From Litomosoides sigmodontis (Eukaryota; Nematoda; Chromadorea; Rhabditida; Onchocercidae): a stretch of DNA of 64,000 nucleotides. Below, piece after piece: positions 1 to 12,314 of the stretch. Location of the stretch: contig OY718806.1 in the NCBI GenBank assembly GCA_963070105.1, positions 9,257,365 through 9,321,364 of the forward strand, written 5' to 3'. The translations under genes and the position numbers were made by a program. The number at the start of each line of letters is the position of its first letter. The first letter of the stretch is position 1. The notes under the pieces are model-generated. The model ran no database searches. It saw only the letters and a list, made by a program, of their open reading frames with translations, and had not been told where the DNA came from.

Positions 1-302
1 AATGCTTCGTCATCATTTTTCCATCTGAAATGGCAAAAAAATTCTGTCCCTTATTTAATATGAAATAGAAGGAGAAAAAAAGAAAAAAAAAGGTGAGAAG
101 TATGAGAGGAAAGTGTAAAGAGGAGAAAGGATGAAGGTAAGATGCTTCGTTTTTTTTCCTCTTCTTTTTAAATTCGAATTATTGAGATTGCTGATATCGG
201 TATTTCGTTACAACGGCTTCATTTGCATATACCGCATACCCAAACCCAAACACATGCATATATGCACAGACACACACCAACCCACACACACACACACACA
301 CC

Positions 303-334
<32 letters not shown>

Positions 335-1147
335 CATGTGGTTTATTATATATGAAACATGTGAAAAAAGATGCATTTACGACGGATTGGATAGAATGAT
401 TAAATATTATTTGCATGAATTTACTAGCATTATGCATCAGAATTGTTAACATAGAGAGAGGGAGAGATAGAGAGAGGAGAGAGGGAGAGAGATGAAAAAA
501 AGAAAATATTTTTGCTTCCGAAATTATTTTCGTTACTTCAATCGGTTAACAAAAATGACATTAAACGACGGATATTTGTCATCAAAAAATAATCTAGTAA
601 TTGCTGTTTTTCTTTTTGTTTCGTAATTTTCAAAAGATGCTAAAAATCAAGTACTCTAAAATGTTAGCGATCAGGTATTTTTTTTTTGTTAAATTACAAT
701 TCGATGTATCAATGCGGCTGGTCAAAGAATAATATTTACATTCATTTAAAAAGAAAATTTAACTAATTTTTGCTTATCTGTGGATGATTTGCCCATTCAA
801 TGAATTGACTGTTTCAAACATTTCGTATTAATTGAGTGTGAAATTGCTTGCATTGGTTATTGCACTTACAACTACGTGTGAATTTCATTCTAAACTTAAA
901 ATCTCTTCACACTCAAACATCTAACATTCATTCTGTTATTATTTTTTCTTTTTTTTTTTTTTAGAAAAACTATTTGAAAAATTCCCGTGCAACATAATTC
1001 CATTGAGAAATCATTTGAAAATTTTGCAAAAAAATTAATTTCGTAAATTTTGATATAAGAAAAAAAATGGCATGAAATTTGAAATGTGCAGTAGGGAATG
1101 AATTAGCGCACTCATTCCTCTCTGCAAGAAAACAGAAGCAAACCAAC
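1..1147. other. Intron/intergenic DNA left of the NCAM-like exon
   Basis: No further coding exon was found here on either strand. On the minus strand it should be intron of the NCAM-like gene, because the exon ending at 1148 stops in mid-codon. It holds a compound microsatellite at about 269-334 (CA repeats passing into TA repeats) and a GA-rich tract at about 451-493. Confidence 0.6.
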
Positions 1148-4100
1148 CTTCCCTGTCCATCAATGGGCCTTTCATCACTTTCACGATACCATTTGATGTC
1201 CACTTTAGCATTGCGTTCCTTCTGAAGACCAATCACTGAACAAATAACAGCTATATTTTCATCACTTTTTCGATTCTCCAATTGTTGCTCTGTCGGCAAA
1301 ATATGCACCTCCCATCCTTTAAATCAAAAATGATGCGAAACGTAGAAAAGAAAAACGTGAAAAAATTGCTAAATTTTTATTCGAACAGCAATAAAATTAA
1401 AGGAAAAAAAAGAAAGTAAACACTTCTTCTAATCAGAAATTATGATTATCATTATGATAAGTTATCATTTTTGATATTTGCAGTGTTAGCTGTTAAAAGT
1501 TCCTTTCAATATTGCCCCTAAATTTAGATTAATTCAATTGCAATTTATGTTTCGTTTCGCAAAGCAAAAAAAAAAGATAATTTTACAAAATTTACTAAAT
1601 TGCTTCCTTTTCAAGTAACTAAATTTACGGGAAAATTATTTCATTCATATTTGAAAGCAATGAAAGAAATTATTATGAAGTAATGTTCGCTCAAATGATT
1701 ATTAAATAACAATAGGTGTGGTAGATGTGCGACTGTTATTTCAGTAATTAATAATAATGCAATATTGTTTTTGCTCACAATTATTAATGCATAACAAAAC
1801 AAAAAATTGTTAAAAGGAAGCTAAAAAAAAGATTTTTTCATCAAAAATTAAAATTAAATCTCAAAAATTTGAAAGCATTTCAAAATGAACAATTGGTACA
1901 TTGCATTTGCTAAGCGAGATCAATGAAATTGGAAACGGAGAGAAAATGAAAAATCCATGGAATTAATAAAAATTCAAATTTTTGATAGAATTATGCAAAT
2001 TTTAGCGCTTTTTTTTTGTAAAATATCTATTACTGCCATACAATAATAGTGAAAGAAAAAACCGGAAAAAAGTTTACTTAGCGATGGAAATTGATTGAAA
2101 AGTGTTCGAAATTCAAAATTTATATGCATGAAGGGAATTCCTTTCTGCAACGAAGCATTGCGATAACACTCATCATTTTATTATTAACTTTTTTTTTTCT
2201 CAATCAACTCTTCATCATTCCACTAACATTCTTCAATTCCATATTAATGCTTTTGCGAGAAAATCACGAAAGGCAATCAGTGTTATCACAAGCGAATACA
2301 ACAATTACATCGATGTTATAATAGAATTTAAGTTTGCAAAAGATTTACAAATCTGTCAATTTAATTTTTCATGAAATTTTTAAATCTATGAAAAATTATT
2401 ATAAATGGTACAATTAATCGAATTACTATTTTACTACACAATCAAATAAAGCAGGCAAACAATGATGGCCAAATATTGATTAAAACTGTGAAAATTTAAA
2501 AATGAAATTTAAAAGATATAAGTTAAATTTTCGAAAAATGAAAGTTTGTATGCAAAAGCTTTCATCCATTCATTCATCGAACAATACAATTAGAATATAT
2601 CAATCAATCATTTCTTAGAGTTCAAATCTTTCCCACCTAACTTTTCACAAATGGAAATATTTTACCCTTTATCTCTACATTTCCTTCTTTCCGCCTTTCT
2701 CCCTCTCTCTCTCTCTCTGTCTTTCCCTGCTCCCTCTCCCTATTCTCATTTATTTCTAATTTTAGCAAACAATTAATCATAAGATTAAACAAAGATCTCT
2801 TACTGCTACTTGCATAGAATCTAAAAAGTTTGCGAACTAATCGATCAATATGAAATTTACCATGGAGAGGATTTTATGCTAAACAACTTAAAGCTACTTA
2901 AAATATAGACTTAGGCAATCATGTTTAAGCTATTAAAAATTTTTCCCTAATTTAAATTCAATGCCCGAATTAATGATAAAGTTTAAATTAATAATTCATA
3001 TAAAAGTTGTTTTTTTCTTTCGGAGAAAAAAACTTTTTCATTCTTCTATTGGCTTCATTTTTACCTACTTACTGTTTGAATTTTTCAAATCTTTTTTCCT
3101 CTTGTAAGTAATCAAACCATCGTAACATTAGTAGAATAAGTGAGAAGAGGGAGAGAGAGAGAGAGTGGAAGAGAGTGAGATGAAGGATGAAATATTCCCA
3201 CTTGTGAGAAGTAAGGTATCACGTGTTGAAGATTTATTTCAATTTTAAATTCGCCTACTGTTGACATGTATCCTCATATTGAATTTAACCTATTGAAAAT
3301 ATTTTATTTTGTTAAATGTTTTACACATAAGAATGATGTTGCAATGATGGCAAGATTGATATGATTGTTAATCAATGAACTCTTTCTTTATTATAAATTA
3401 CACTGGGACATTACTATGCATTCAAATGAATGCATTAATTTGAAGGTGCAAAAAATTAATGAACCGTTAACTGCAAATATGTAATTAAACAACAAATAAA
3501 ATAGGTAAAACAATATGAAATGAAGCAGATGTTCACACTCTTTCGCTCTCTCCCTCTCCCTCTCTTTCTCTCTATCTCTCTCTCTGCCTCTTCTCCTCCT
3601 CTTTCTCGAATTATATGTAGTAGGAAGTAGTGATGTTGGCGAAATTTGATTTTCCATTTCATTTTCTCAGCTAACATAAATTTTGAAACAAACAAAAAAG
3701 AAATATAAAAGTGAAAAGAGTGTAATATTTTAAATTTTGCTACTATCGTCTTCATTATTATTACTATTATTGTTATCATTAATTATTATTATTACTTAAT
3801 ATCTTTGTTTAATTGTTGATTTTTAAAACTTTTTTTTTTTTTAATAAATCAGTCGCATTCGCTTAATTTTGACAAACATTGCGTGGATTGTTTCGCTCTC
3901 TTTTCTTTTTCATTTCATTTTTTTTTTCATAATATAAAAGAGATCGGTGGAGTGTGAAATGAAAAGATGGAACACCACTTCCACAGAACATCACACATTT
4001 AGTTATAATGAAATAAAAAACAGAAAAAGAGCAAGGAAGGTGAGGATGAAGGAGGCAGTGGACTAATCGAATTAATTTTAAAAAACAATTTCTTTCTTTC

Positions 4101-4393
4101 ACACGTAAACAACACACCTACATGCTCCTCTATTGTTTTAGCCAACCAAAACTTATCAATGATTTCGCTCCACTGTACGAGCACTCTCATCAAATTATAA
4201 GTTTCAGAAAAAACGAAAAATTCTCACAGTATTTTATTTTTAATTTAGAAAAAAAAATTCTTTTTTCAATCATTTAATATATTTGAAAAATATAAACAGA
4301 AAAAAAAAGGAAGGAAATACGCGTATGTGGAAAGAACGTACCAGTAATGATTGGTAAAAAAATGATGAGTTGTAGGTAAGTTAAATAATCCAT
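1148..4393 (-). CDS. N-terminal exons of an NCAM/Fasciclin II-like Ig-superfamily adhesion protein (partial)
   Basis: Two minus-strand exons join in phase: 4393-4342 and 1316-1148, split by a 3-kb intron. The first encodes a signal-peptide-like start (MDYLTYLQLIIFLPIITG) and ends at a GTACGT donor. The second begins after TTTAAAG and encodes the start of an Ig domain, with a Cys in IAVICSV followed by a Trp in VDIKWYRE, the usual core Cys-Trp pair. The stretch WEVHILPTE...CSVIG...IKW resembles the first Ig domain of NCAM-type proteins. The exon ends in phase 2 at a weaker GTTGGT donor, so the protein continues beyond the left edge. The family includes homophilic neuronal adhesion proteins with several Ig and fibronectin III domains. 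Seen: both exons, phase match, Cys/Trp. Inferred: the NCAM assignment; another Ig-domain receptor is possible. Confidence 0.65.
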
Positions 4394-4442
4394 TTTGTTC
4401 GCAAAAATTGTGTAAACCGTTGATAATCCACCGACTGCACCT

Positions 4443-4520
4443 ATGATGATGATGATGATGATGATGATGGTGATGATGATGGTGATGATGATGATGATGA
4501 CGATGATGATAACGATGATT
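4443..4520. repeat. (ATG)n trinucleotide microsatellite
   Basis: Imperfect ATG/GAT repeats of about 78 bp lie just upstream of the NCAM-like start codon (minus strand). They create spurious poly-His and poly-Met reading frames. The tract would be in the 5' UTR or promoter of that gene. Confidence 0.9.
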
Positions 4521-5256
4521 ATAAATGATGAATTGATTGGACGGCACTTTCAATTGATTATCGTTTTAAGTTCGCAAATTCCGTTGGCTTTCTCCACGCG
4601 ACGAATTCCCCCCTGCTGTTCCTGTTGTAAATATTTCATCACTGTTCTTTATTATCACTATTTATTTATTGTTGTTTATCTGTCGTTATTATTATGATTG
4701 TTATATGCTAATTGTTATATATTAATTGCTATGGTCATTAACCTGTCATCATTAATTATTACTACTATCATTCATTATTGCTGTTGTTTGCATTAAGACG
4801 TCAAAAGAAGAAGTGATACATGATGGACAATGCAAAGCAAACAAATTAAATGAAATTTTAGCTTCTACAACTGACCAAAGCAGAGCAAAACGAGTTAATC
4901 ATCAAGCATGAAGTGAACCGCCGTGAGACTAATGCATTCCTCACGTGTATTCTTGTAGATCTTATCCCCGATAAGCCTAGTATTTTCCTTTCACAGTTGA
5001 AAAATTGAAATTAAAAGATGAAGCAAGCGGAGAAGGAGAATGAAGAAAACAGTAAGCGGGAAAAGTGGCGGTGATTGCATAAAAGCGACAGGAGCACCTT
5101 TTCCTCCCCCCCAAATCTTTTCCCTCTTTCGATCGCTGCAATCAACTTCTCCTCTTCCTGATCGCTCCAGAGGACGAAGAAGAAGCTTGTATAGATGGGA
5201 TTGGGAAAAATGGGAGGAATGGAGGACGTGGTGGAGGTGCAGAGGGGACAGAGGTG

Positions 5257-5294
5257 CACCACCACCACCACCACCACCACCACCACCACCACCA
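5257..5294. repeat. (CCA)n trinucleotide microsatellite
   Basis: About 13 near-perfect copies of CAC/ACC lie inside a locally GC-richer stretch. They yield artificial poly-Pro, poly-Gly, poly-Val and poly-Trp frames. No coding evidence was seen around the repeat. Confidence 0.9.
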
Positions 5295-8040
5295 TCTCCT
5301 GCATCTAACCTTAAACACCCACACACCCATCCCTACACAACAGTTGTGACATTTAAATGAGATGATGAAAGAAAGTGTTTGCTTCAACAACGGTCAGCCA
5401 GCTTCTCATCCTCTCCGCCTCAACCGCTCAGACCACTCATCATCCACTGCACTTGCATTCCATTCCATCCATTCCACTTCCTTGATTTCATCCATGCTCA
5501 TGCATACATACCATATGTGTATAATGAATGATTTCTCTCTAGGGATACCCTCTCTCCACTCTCCCTTTCATCCATCCTTTATCACTTTCATTCCGCAATT
5601 TCTAGCGGCTTTTCTTCGTCCTATTTCATCGCTCGTAAAATGCGTGTAATGTCAAATTCGGCCGCATAACAAATTTGATGAAGTAATTTTCCGCCGTGCA
5701 ACATATTTACTTGTCCTCTCTACACACTTTTGCAAAAGTGTTTCGCGATGAATGCGTACTTTCAATTGCAATTTTTCTCTGTTATTTTATTGTTTGATCA
5801 AATAGTGATCAGATCATGACTTGGAAATGAAACAGAGAGAGAGAGAGAGAGAGAGAAAGAAACAAAGAAAGAAAGAGATAATAGGATCAAAAATTAATTT
5901 CCTTTTTTGTTATTGCTAACTTTTCTCCTCCATTCAGTGCATCAATCAATGTACCACGCTACCACTGATATAATCCGCTTAGCGGATTTCACTTAAACGA
6001 ATAGCTAAATTATTTGGTAACAGTAAAAGATTGGTAGCCTTAATCCATCCCGTCATTATCAAAAGGCCCTTAAGGAGAAGATGGTGGAGGAAAAAAGAGG
6101 GAATTTTGAGAGTGGTATAGTATTATCAAGGATGTGACCTTGGGTCATATGTCCTCCAGTTGTCCCCGGTCATTCATATAAATAAATATATGTACATGAA
6201 TATCCCACTTCACTTCCTACTTCTCCGATTTACTTTACTTACCCATTTGATCGCCTAAAACTGAATGAAGTAATTGGCTCATTACAAACCTGTTATACAA
6301 GGAAAGAATCAAACGTGACACTTGCAAAAAAAAAAAAGAAAAGGAAAAAGAAGAGGGTGCTAAATGGTGAACAATTCATATTAATTGTTTGTTTAGCTGT
6401 ATTTCAATGTCCTCTCCTTCTTACTCCACTTCTTCAAACCTCAAATTCTCTTCCTGTCCCACTTGTCCGAGCATCATCGGTCATCGATTGAAACAGTTAC
6501 CCGTCAAATGATGTTATTTTCTTTGCTACCATCAACATCCGACAGTTAACGATGATAACCTGTTGTTGACAAACATCAATAAACATATATAAAACGCTTT
6601 ATTGTCGTCCTTCTCAACCTCTACTTGAATCCTCTGGACGTTAACAATCACAATTAATCACTAATGATAATAATTAATGATAGTAATAGTAACCTGTTGA
6701 TTCCGTCTAACTTATTCCAGTCCTCCCCTCCTAGTATTTCAGTAATTTTCTATTTATCAAATTCCATTGCACTGTTGCTCACTACTCACTTGAATGCAAA
6801 ATAATTACAATATTCCAAACCTTATTTGTGGTTTTTTTTTCCATAAGAAAACAATGAGAAACAATTGCAAACACTGTATTTGAAATGAACTATTCACATT
6901 TCAAAAAAAAAGCAATGGCGGAAAAAACGGCTTGAAGCTGCTTGAAAGCCTTTTTTATTTGACAAATATAAATGTAAACTGAGATTTTTCTTTTAGCACA
7001 CAACAAAATATTTGTGAAAATTTGGAGAAAAGAACCTTTGTTTTTTCAGGAAAAAAATGGTCAACGAGTTGGAAATGATCCAAAATATGACACTAATTAT
7101 AATATCAAATTAGCTATTAATTTTCCTACCCATTTCATCCACCCGATAAATACACGGTATTTGAAAGGATATTAGCGATGATAACTGCTTATTATTTTCT
7201 ACCTAATGGAAATGCACTCACATACCTTGCTTATATGGTGAAGGTGTCGTAGAACTGATTCTGTCAACAATGCGAAGTGATTCACTGACTATATTATTTT
7301 GATATTTGATTGGAATTGAATTGAAATTGAAAATTTTTAGGTTAAATAAGTTGTATGAGGAAGAAATACTGTGTTAGTTGCATGTAAAGTATTCACAGTT
7401 AAACTAATATTTAAATAATCTAAAAATTGAAAAATAAAATTAATTACTGGATGGCAAAAACAACAAAAAAATTGCTATTAGTGGTTGTGTGTAATCATTT
7501 CATCTTATAAAAAAAAGCAAAAAGCTGATGGGAAAATTTACCCTTTTTTTTTCACACCTTTCGTAATTTCTAACGATAAGAAAAAAAAAGGACAATAGTA
7601 TTAAGTGAAAAAAAAATAGCTGGCTTTTGAATTAAAAATGATCGAAATAATTAAATTCAATGAAATTCAACTCAGAGTGAATGAAACTTGCAGCAAAATG
7701 AAACTATGCGCTATTGTTGAGTGGGATCAAATTGATATATGCGCGTGAACTTGTTCGTTGCAATCTTAAACGTAATGTTGAATGCAAGAACTCAAGTATC
7801 GATCAACGACATATTCCTTGTCTCGGTTTTTGCCTTGAGGTAGCAAATGAAAATTCATTTGTAAAAGCAAAATTTTCAGGCAAAAAAAAGAATGCGCATT
7901 CAGTTTCAGTCAACTGTTATGGAAAATAACATTAATTGACCTTAAGCAAGCTTTTTTTTTTGTTTTTTTTTTGCTCCCCATTTCAATTTTTTTTTGCCAC
8001 ACTTTGCAGTAATTCCATTTCCTCTGAATTTAATCACTTC

Positions 8041-8470
8041 GATCATACAAATAAACAATGATCATGATAACCGTAATGATGATATCACCGTGACCATGAT
8101 ACGATGCTAATAATAAATGGTACTGATAATGGTAATGATGATAGTACGATCATTATGGTACGATATAACGGTATCGATGATATTACGGTGATTGTGGTAC
8201 GATATCACTAATAAATGGTAGTGATAATGGTAATTATGGTACGACATAAATAATACGTGATACTGAAACGGTATTGATGATATTATGGTGATTATGGTAT
8301 GATGTAAATAATAAATGGTAGTAATAATGGTGATGATGATATTATGGCGATTATGGTACGATATGAATAATAAACGGTAGTGATTGTGATATCATATTCA
8401 TATATGATAGATATTACGATATTAATGACGATATTAGCAACGCATAGTGATTATGATAATGATAATGTGG
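8041..8470. repeat. Degenerate minisatellite rich in ATTATGGTACGATAT-type motifs
   Basis: Two motifs alternate across about 400 bp: TAATAAATGGTA (near 8111, 8209, 8310, with a variant near 8370) and ATTATGGTACGATAT (near 8152, 8193, 8232, 8289, 8349). Spacing between copies varies (about 60 to 100 bp), so the array is an old, diverged tandem repeat with internal deletions. No open frame with coding character runs through it. Confidence 0.7.
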
Positions 8471-11400
8471 TAGCAAATTTGGTAACAACGAGACTCTCAA
8501 ATCAGGAAAAAGCGAATAGTGAATTGATTATAATGATAACAGATCCTCTCTTTAGAACAGAAGTTTAGTTTAATAATTTAAGTATTTCTACAATTGCAGA
8601 AGCGAAAATGTGTTGTTTGCTGCAAATTTGAAAAAAAAAAAGCATTTGCGAAAAATAACATTTTCATTTTTCAAAAATATTGGGAATGCTAGAGAATACT
8701 ACAACTAAAAATTAAATATTAGAAAAATTTCAAATTACGATCTTTTTTTAATCTGAATTGAAAATGGAAAAAGAAGTTAAATTGATAGGAAAATTGATGT
8801 TTTATTTTTTTTTTTGCATTAAAGCAACAGCTGAATTGAAATATTTGGAAAAACAATTAAACATTTAGGCAAAAAAAAACAAACTGACATAAAGTCTAAT
8901 TTGCACCAATTTTTTGCAATAATTTTAATTTTTACTTTATTTGTCATTTCCTTCTTCAGTGTATTTCCATTTCTTCACTGTTTCAATAACACTTCACCAA
9001 TTTGTTTGATTTTTTTTGTCGTACGCGGTGCTAGAGAGAAATGGAATTTAAAAAAAAGGAAGAAAGAAAGAAAGAAATAGCATGAGAATTGTTTTAAATC
9101 AGATTTAATAAAGATAAAGAATAAAGCAAAAAAAAAGGAATTAATAATTTAAAAAGACAAATAGCAAAATTATTAAAACGTGCACAAATATATGTTCGAA
9201 AGAATTGAAATTGCACTAAAAACATTTGGTGCTTCTGAGGAGACGTGAAGTGCTGGTGCTGCATGCTTCATTCATTTCCATTACTTTCAAAACGGAAAGA
9301 AAAAAGCAATGCATGAAACAACAAAGGCTTATTTGACAGCTAAATGCTTAAGCGTATCATGACGTGGAAAATGAGGAATGAAGCAAGACGGCGAAGACGA
9401 AAGCCTCCTGTTTTCAACTAGCCACTCATTCTCCGTCTGTTTTGCTTCCTTGTGAAACGAAATTAAATTGTTCATGTTCTTTCTACCATTGTCAAAGCGT
9501 TGTCGTCTTGGAATTGAGTTAGAACAAAAATAAAATAACACAAGAGAAATTTCACTTTTTTCACTCGTAATTTATCGATCGATCACTGGCATTGCATTCA
9601 AAGCAACCAGAAATAGAAAATAGAAATGAAATTTTCAAAAAACAAAATCAACAATCCTAGCAAAGACAGATTTTTTCACTTACTACATTCAAAAATTTGA
9701 CTGAATGCCAGACTACTAACTACTGACTACTGAATGTAGGCAAAAAGAAAAAAAATTCTAAACAAAAACAAAAAAAAAAAAAGGAAAACGCCGTTGCAGC
9801 GTTTTCTGTTGAATAATATCATTGAGCAACAATTGTTTATTGTGTAACTATAAAATTCAAAGTGAAATAATAATAATAATAATATCCTTCTATCCCGAAA
9901 TTATACCATTTTTCCATTTTTTTTTTGAAAGAAAATAAATTATTAACTCCTTCGCTGTTTCTCTCTCTCTCTCTCTTTTTACGTCATTTGTTTTTTTCTT
10001 TTCAACTGCTTTCTTTGTATTAATGGTGGCTTTATCTGAAAGTATCGAAACTGAAGAAATGAACAAATTTTCGTTTCAATATTTCCATTCGGTTAAATTT
10101 TAGAAAGTTTCATCAACAACAATTATTTCAATGCTAATTTTTGATTGCATGCAAAAACACAAGTCAACCCTGTTCTTCTTCCCAAGTATGCAAATCGCCT
10201 TTGTTGTTGTTGTTAAGTAAAATTTCCAAGTATTACAGTCTCTTTTGTCTTCTCAAATTGAAAATAATACCGAAAATTTTTCGGCGTTACTTTTTTTTAT
10301 TTTAATATCACTTCTGATATTTTTCCATTTTATTTTTTGTTACCTAAACAATTTCAGTTTCTTTCGTCTTTTTCTTGCACTAATATATATTTTAGCTAAA
10401 TAAGTGCGGAACTGTAGATGAAAAGAGAGGAACGAGAGAGATGGAAGAAAAGTTAAGGTTTGATTTAGGCTTACACCAAAATTAAACTGGTCTAGACTGA
10501 ACCAGATATAGATTAAAGATAAGACGAGCGTAGTGATATCATCGATGCGTTACCAACAAGTGTAAAGTATGCAAATAAAGGTATATCATTATCAAATCAA
10601 AACGTATACGGTGGTGGTATGAATTGCAAGATCGGAGGGAATATGAGTGGGAAAATGCATGGCTGGAAAATAAAAGTGGCGAAGAAAAAAATGGGAAAAA
10701 AAAATTTAATGAAACGTTTTATGCATGTAAAATTGATAGTGAAAGGAAGGAAAAAAAATTTGGTTGATAGATAAATTATTTCTTATTTTTATTTTTTGTA
10801 ATAACCTAGATTTTAAAATTAAAAAAAACAGTATTGTTTTTGTTGTAACTTATTGGAACAGAATAAAACAGGTGAATTAAATAGAATAAAAGAAAAAAAG
10901 ATGGAAATATGCTACCGAAAGAAAAATGAATAATTGATTTGATGAATGATAAGAAATTAAAAGGAGCGAAATGTAACTGCCAATATTCTGAAGAAAAAAA
11001 AAATGAGAAGATAGGAAGAGTTAAGAAGGTAAATGAAAATTTTATTGACTGTTTTTTTTAAAAAAAAAAACAAAAACATTTAAAAAAAAATTTTTTTTGC
11101 TAAAAAATTCATATTATTCACATGTATCATTTGGTAAGGTTATTTGAATGTACTTTTAACACATTTTGAAAAGAGTAAACAAATAGATAAAGTGGACAAA
11201 CATCGTTCACTGAAAAATAATTGGTTGTACCATTCAGTAATTTCATGAAGAATTGCCTCGAAATGATACTATCATCAATTTTATACCTTTTAGGATAACT
11301 TCGATGAGCTTATTTCACTCCTCGCAACGCTTACATACATTAGAATTTAACAATTAAATACACGTACACTTGTATAATCGCTAAAATTTTCTGCTTATTA

Positions 11401-12022
11401 CTATTATTATCAATATTTAATTATTAATGTTAATTATTATTATTACCATTATTATAGACATGTGACAATAATAATTAAATATGAAAATAAAGAATTGAAA
11501 TTTTTCGACTTACAAATAATCTGAAACATTTCACATTACAAATGCTCAATTTCAATGTAATCTATGATATTGAAAACACATCATCATTATTCATAAACAT
11601 AGGCATATAAATGTAAAAGTTGCAAAAGAAAAATCCATCCAATATTTTCCGTTTATAATTTAGATGATGCTAAAATGGATGGTTTGTAAAACGACAGTTC
11701 ATCCTATCATTATTACCTGTGCAAATATGATCAATGTGATCCACAAATTGAACGATATCAAATTCACTCATTCAGCGATGATGAAACTGACTGAAACGAA
11801 CATCTAGCACTGAATCAAAAGACAGATTGAATAGAAAGCGGAATACATGTGAAGAAATTGAATGGAATAAGCAGCAAAGCTTACATCGATTAATACAACC
11901 TGTATCGCTTACATCATAACCTATATTTCTTACAACGGTTAATCCAAACCTGTTTACAATAATTTCTTGCTCATTGCAATAAATAGATATTCTAGTCACA
12001 TGGGACATAAGGTTGATAAGAT

Positions 12023-12116
12023 AGAATGGAATGAAATGGAATGGAATGGAATGGAATGAAATGAAATGAAATGAAATGAAATGAAATGAAATGAAATGAA
12101 ATGAAATGAAATGAAA
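12023..12116. repeat. (AAATG)n/(GGAATG) pentanucleotide array
   Basis: About 18 head-to-tail pentamers, beginning as GGAATG-like units and continuing as nearly pure GAAAT units. The reverse strand gives an artificial Phe-His-Ser-Ile frame. Confidence 0.95.
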
Positions 12117-12254
12117 GGGTAATGAAAATACGGAAGCAGTGAAAAATGAGAGAAATGAAGGAAATTGTAGGAGATGGAAGGAATTTATGTAAATGTAATG
12201 TAAGCGTAAAAAAAGCCCTTATAATCAATGAATTATATCGCTATGCATGTATGC

Positions 12255-12257
<3 letters not shown>

Positions 12258-12313
<56 letters not shown>
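12258..12313. repeat. (GT)n dinucleotide microsatellite
   Basis: About 28 GT units with a single TTT interruption near 12271. It is non-coding. Confidence 0.95.

Positions 12314-12314
<1 letters not shown>

Noticed and set aside
4266..4697. Poly-His and poly-Met frames
   Set aside because: Products of the ATG repeat; the real coding exon nearby (4342-4393) is in another frame.
4991..5390. Poly-Gly, poly-Pro, poly-Val and poly-Trp frames
   Set aside because: Artefacts of the CCA repeat read in different frames.
8041..8470. Possible CRISPR array
   Set aside because: Repeats are degenerate and irregularly spaced, in a eukaryotic genome, with no spacer structure.
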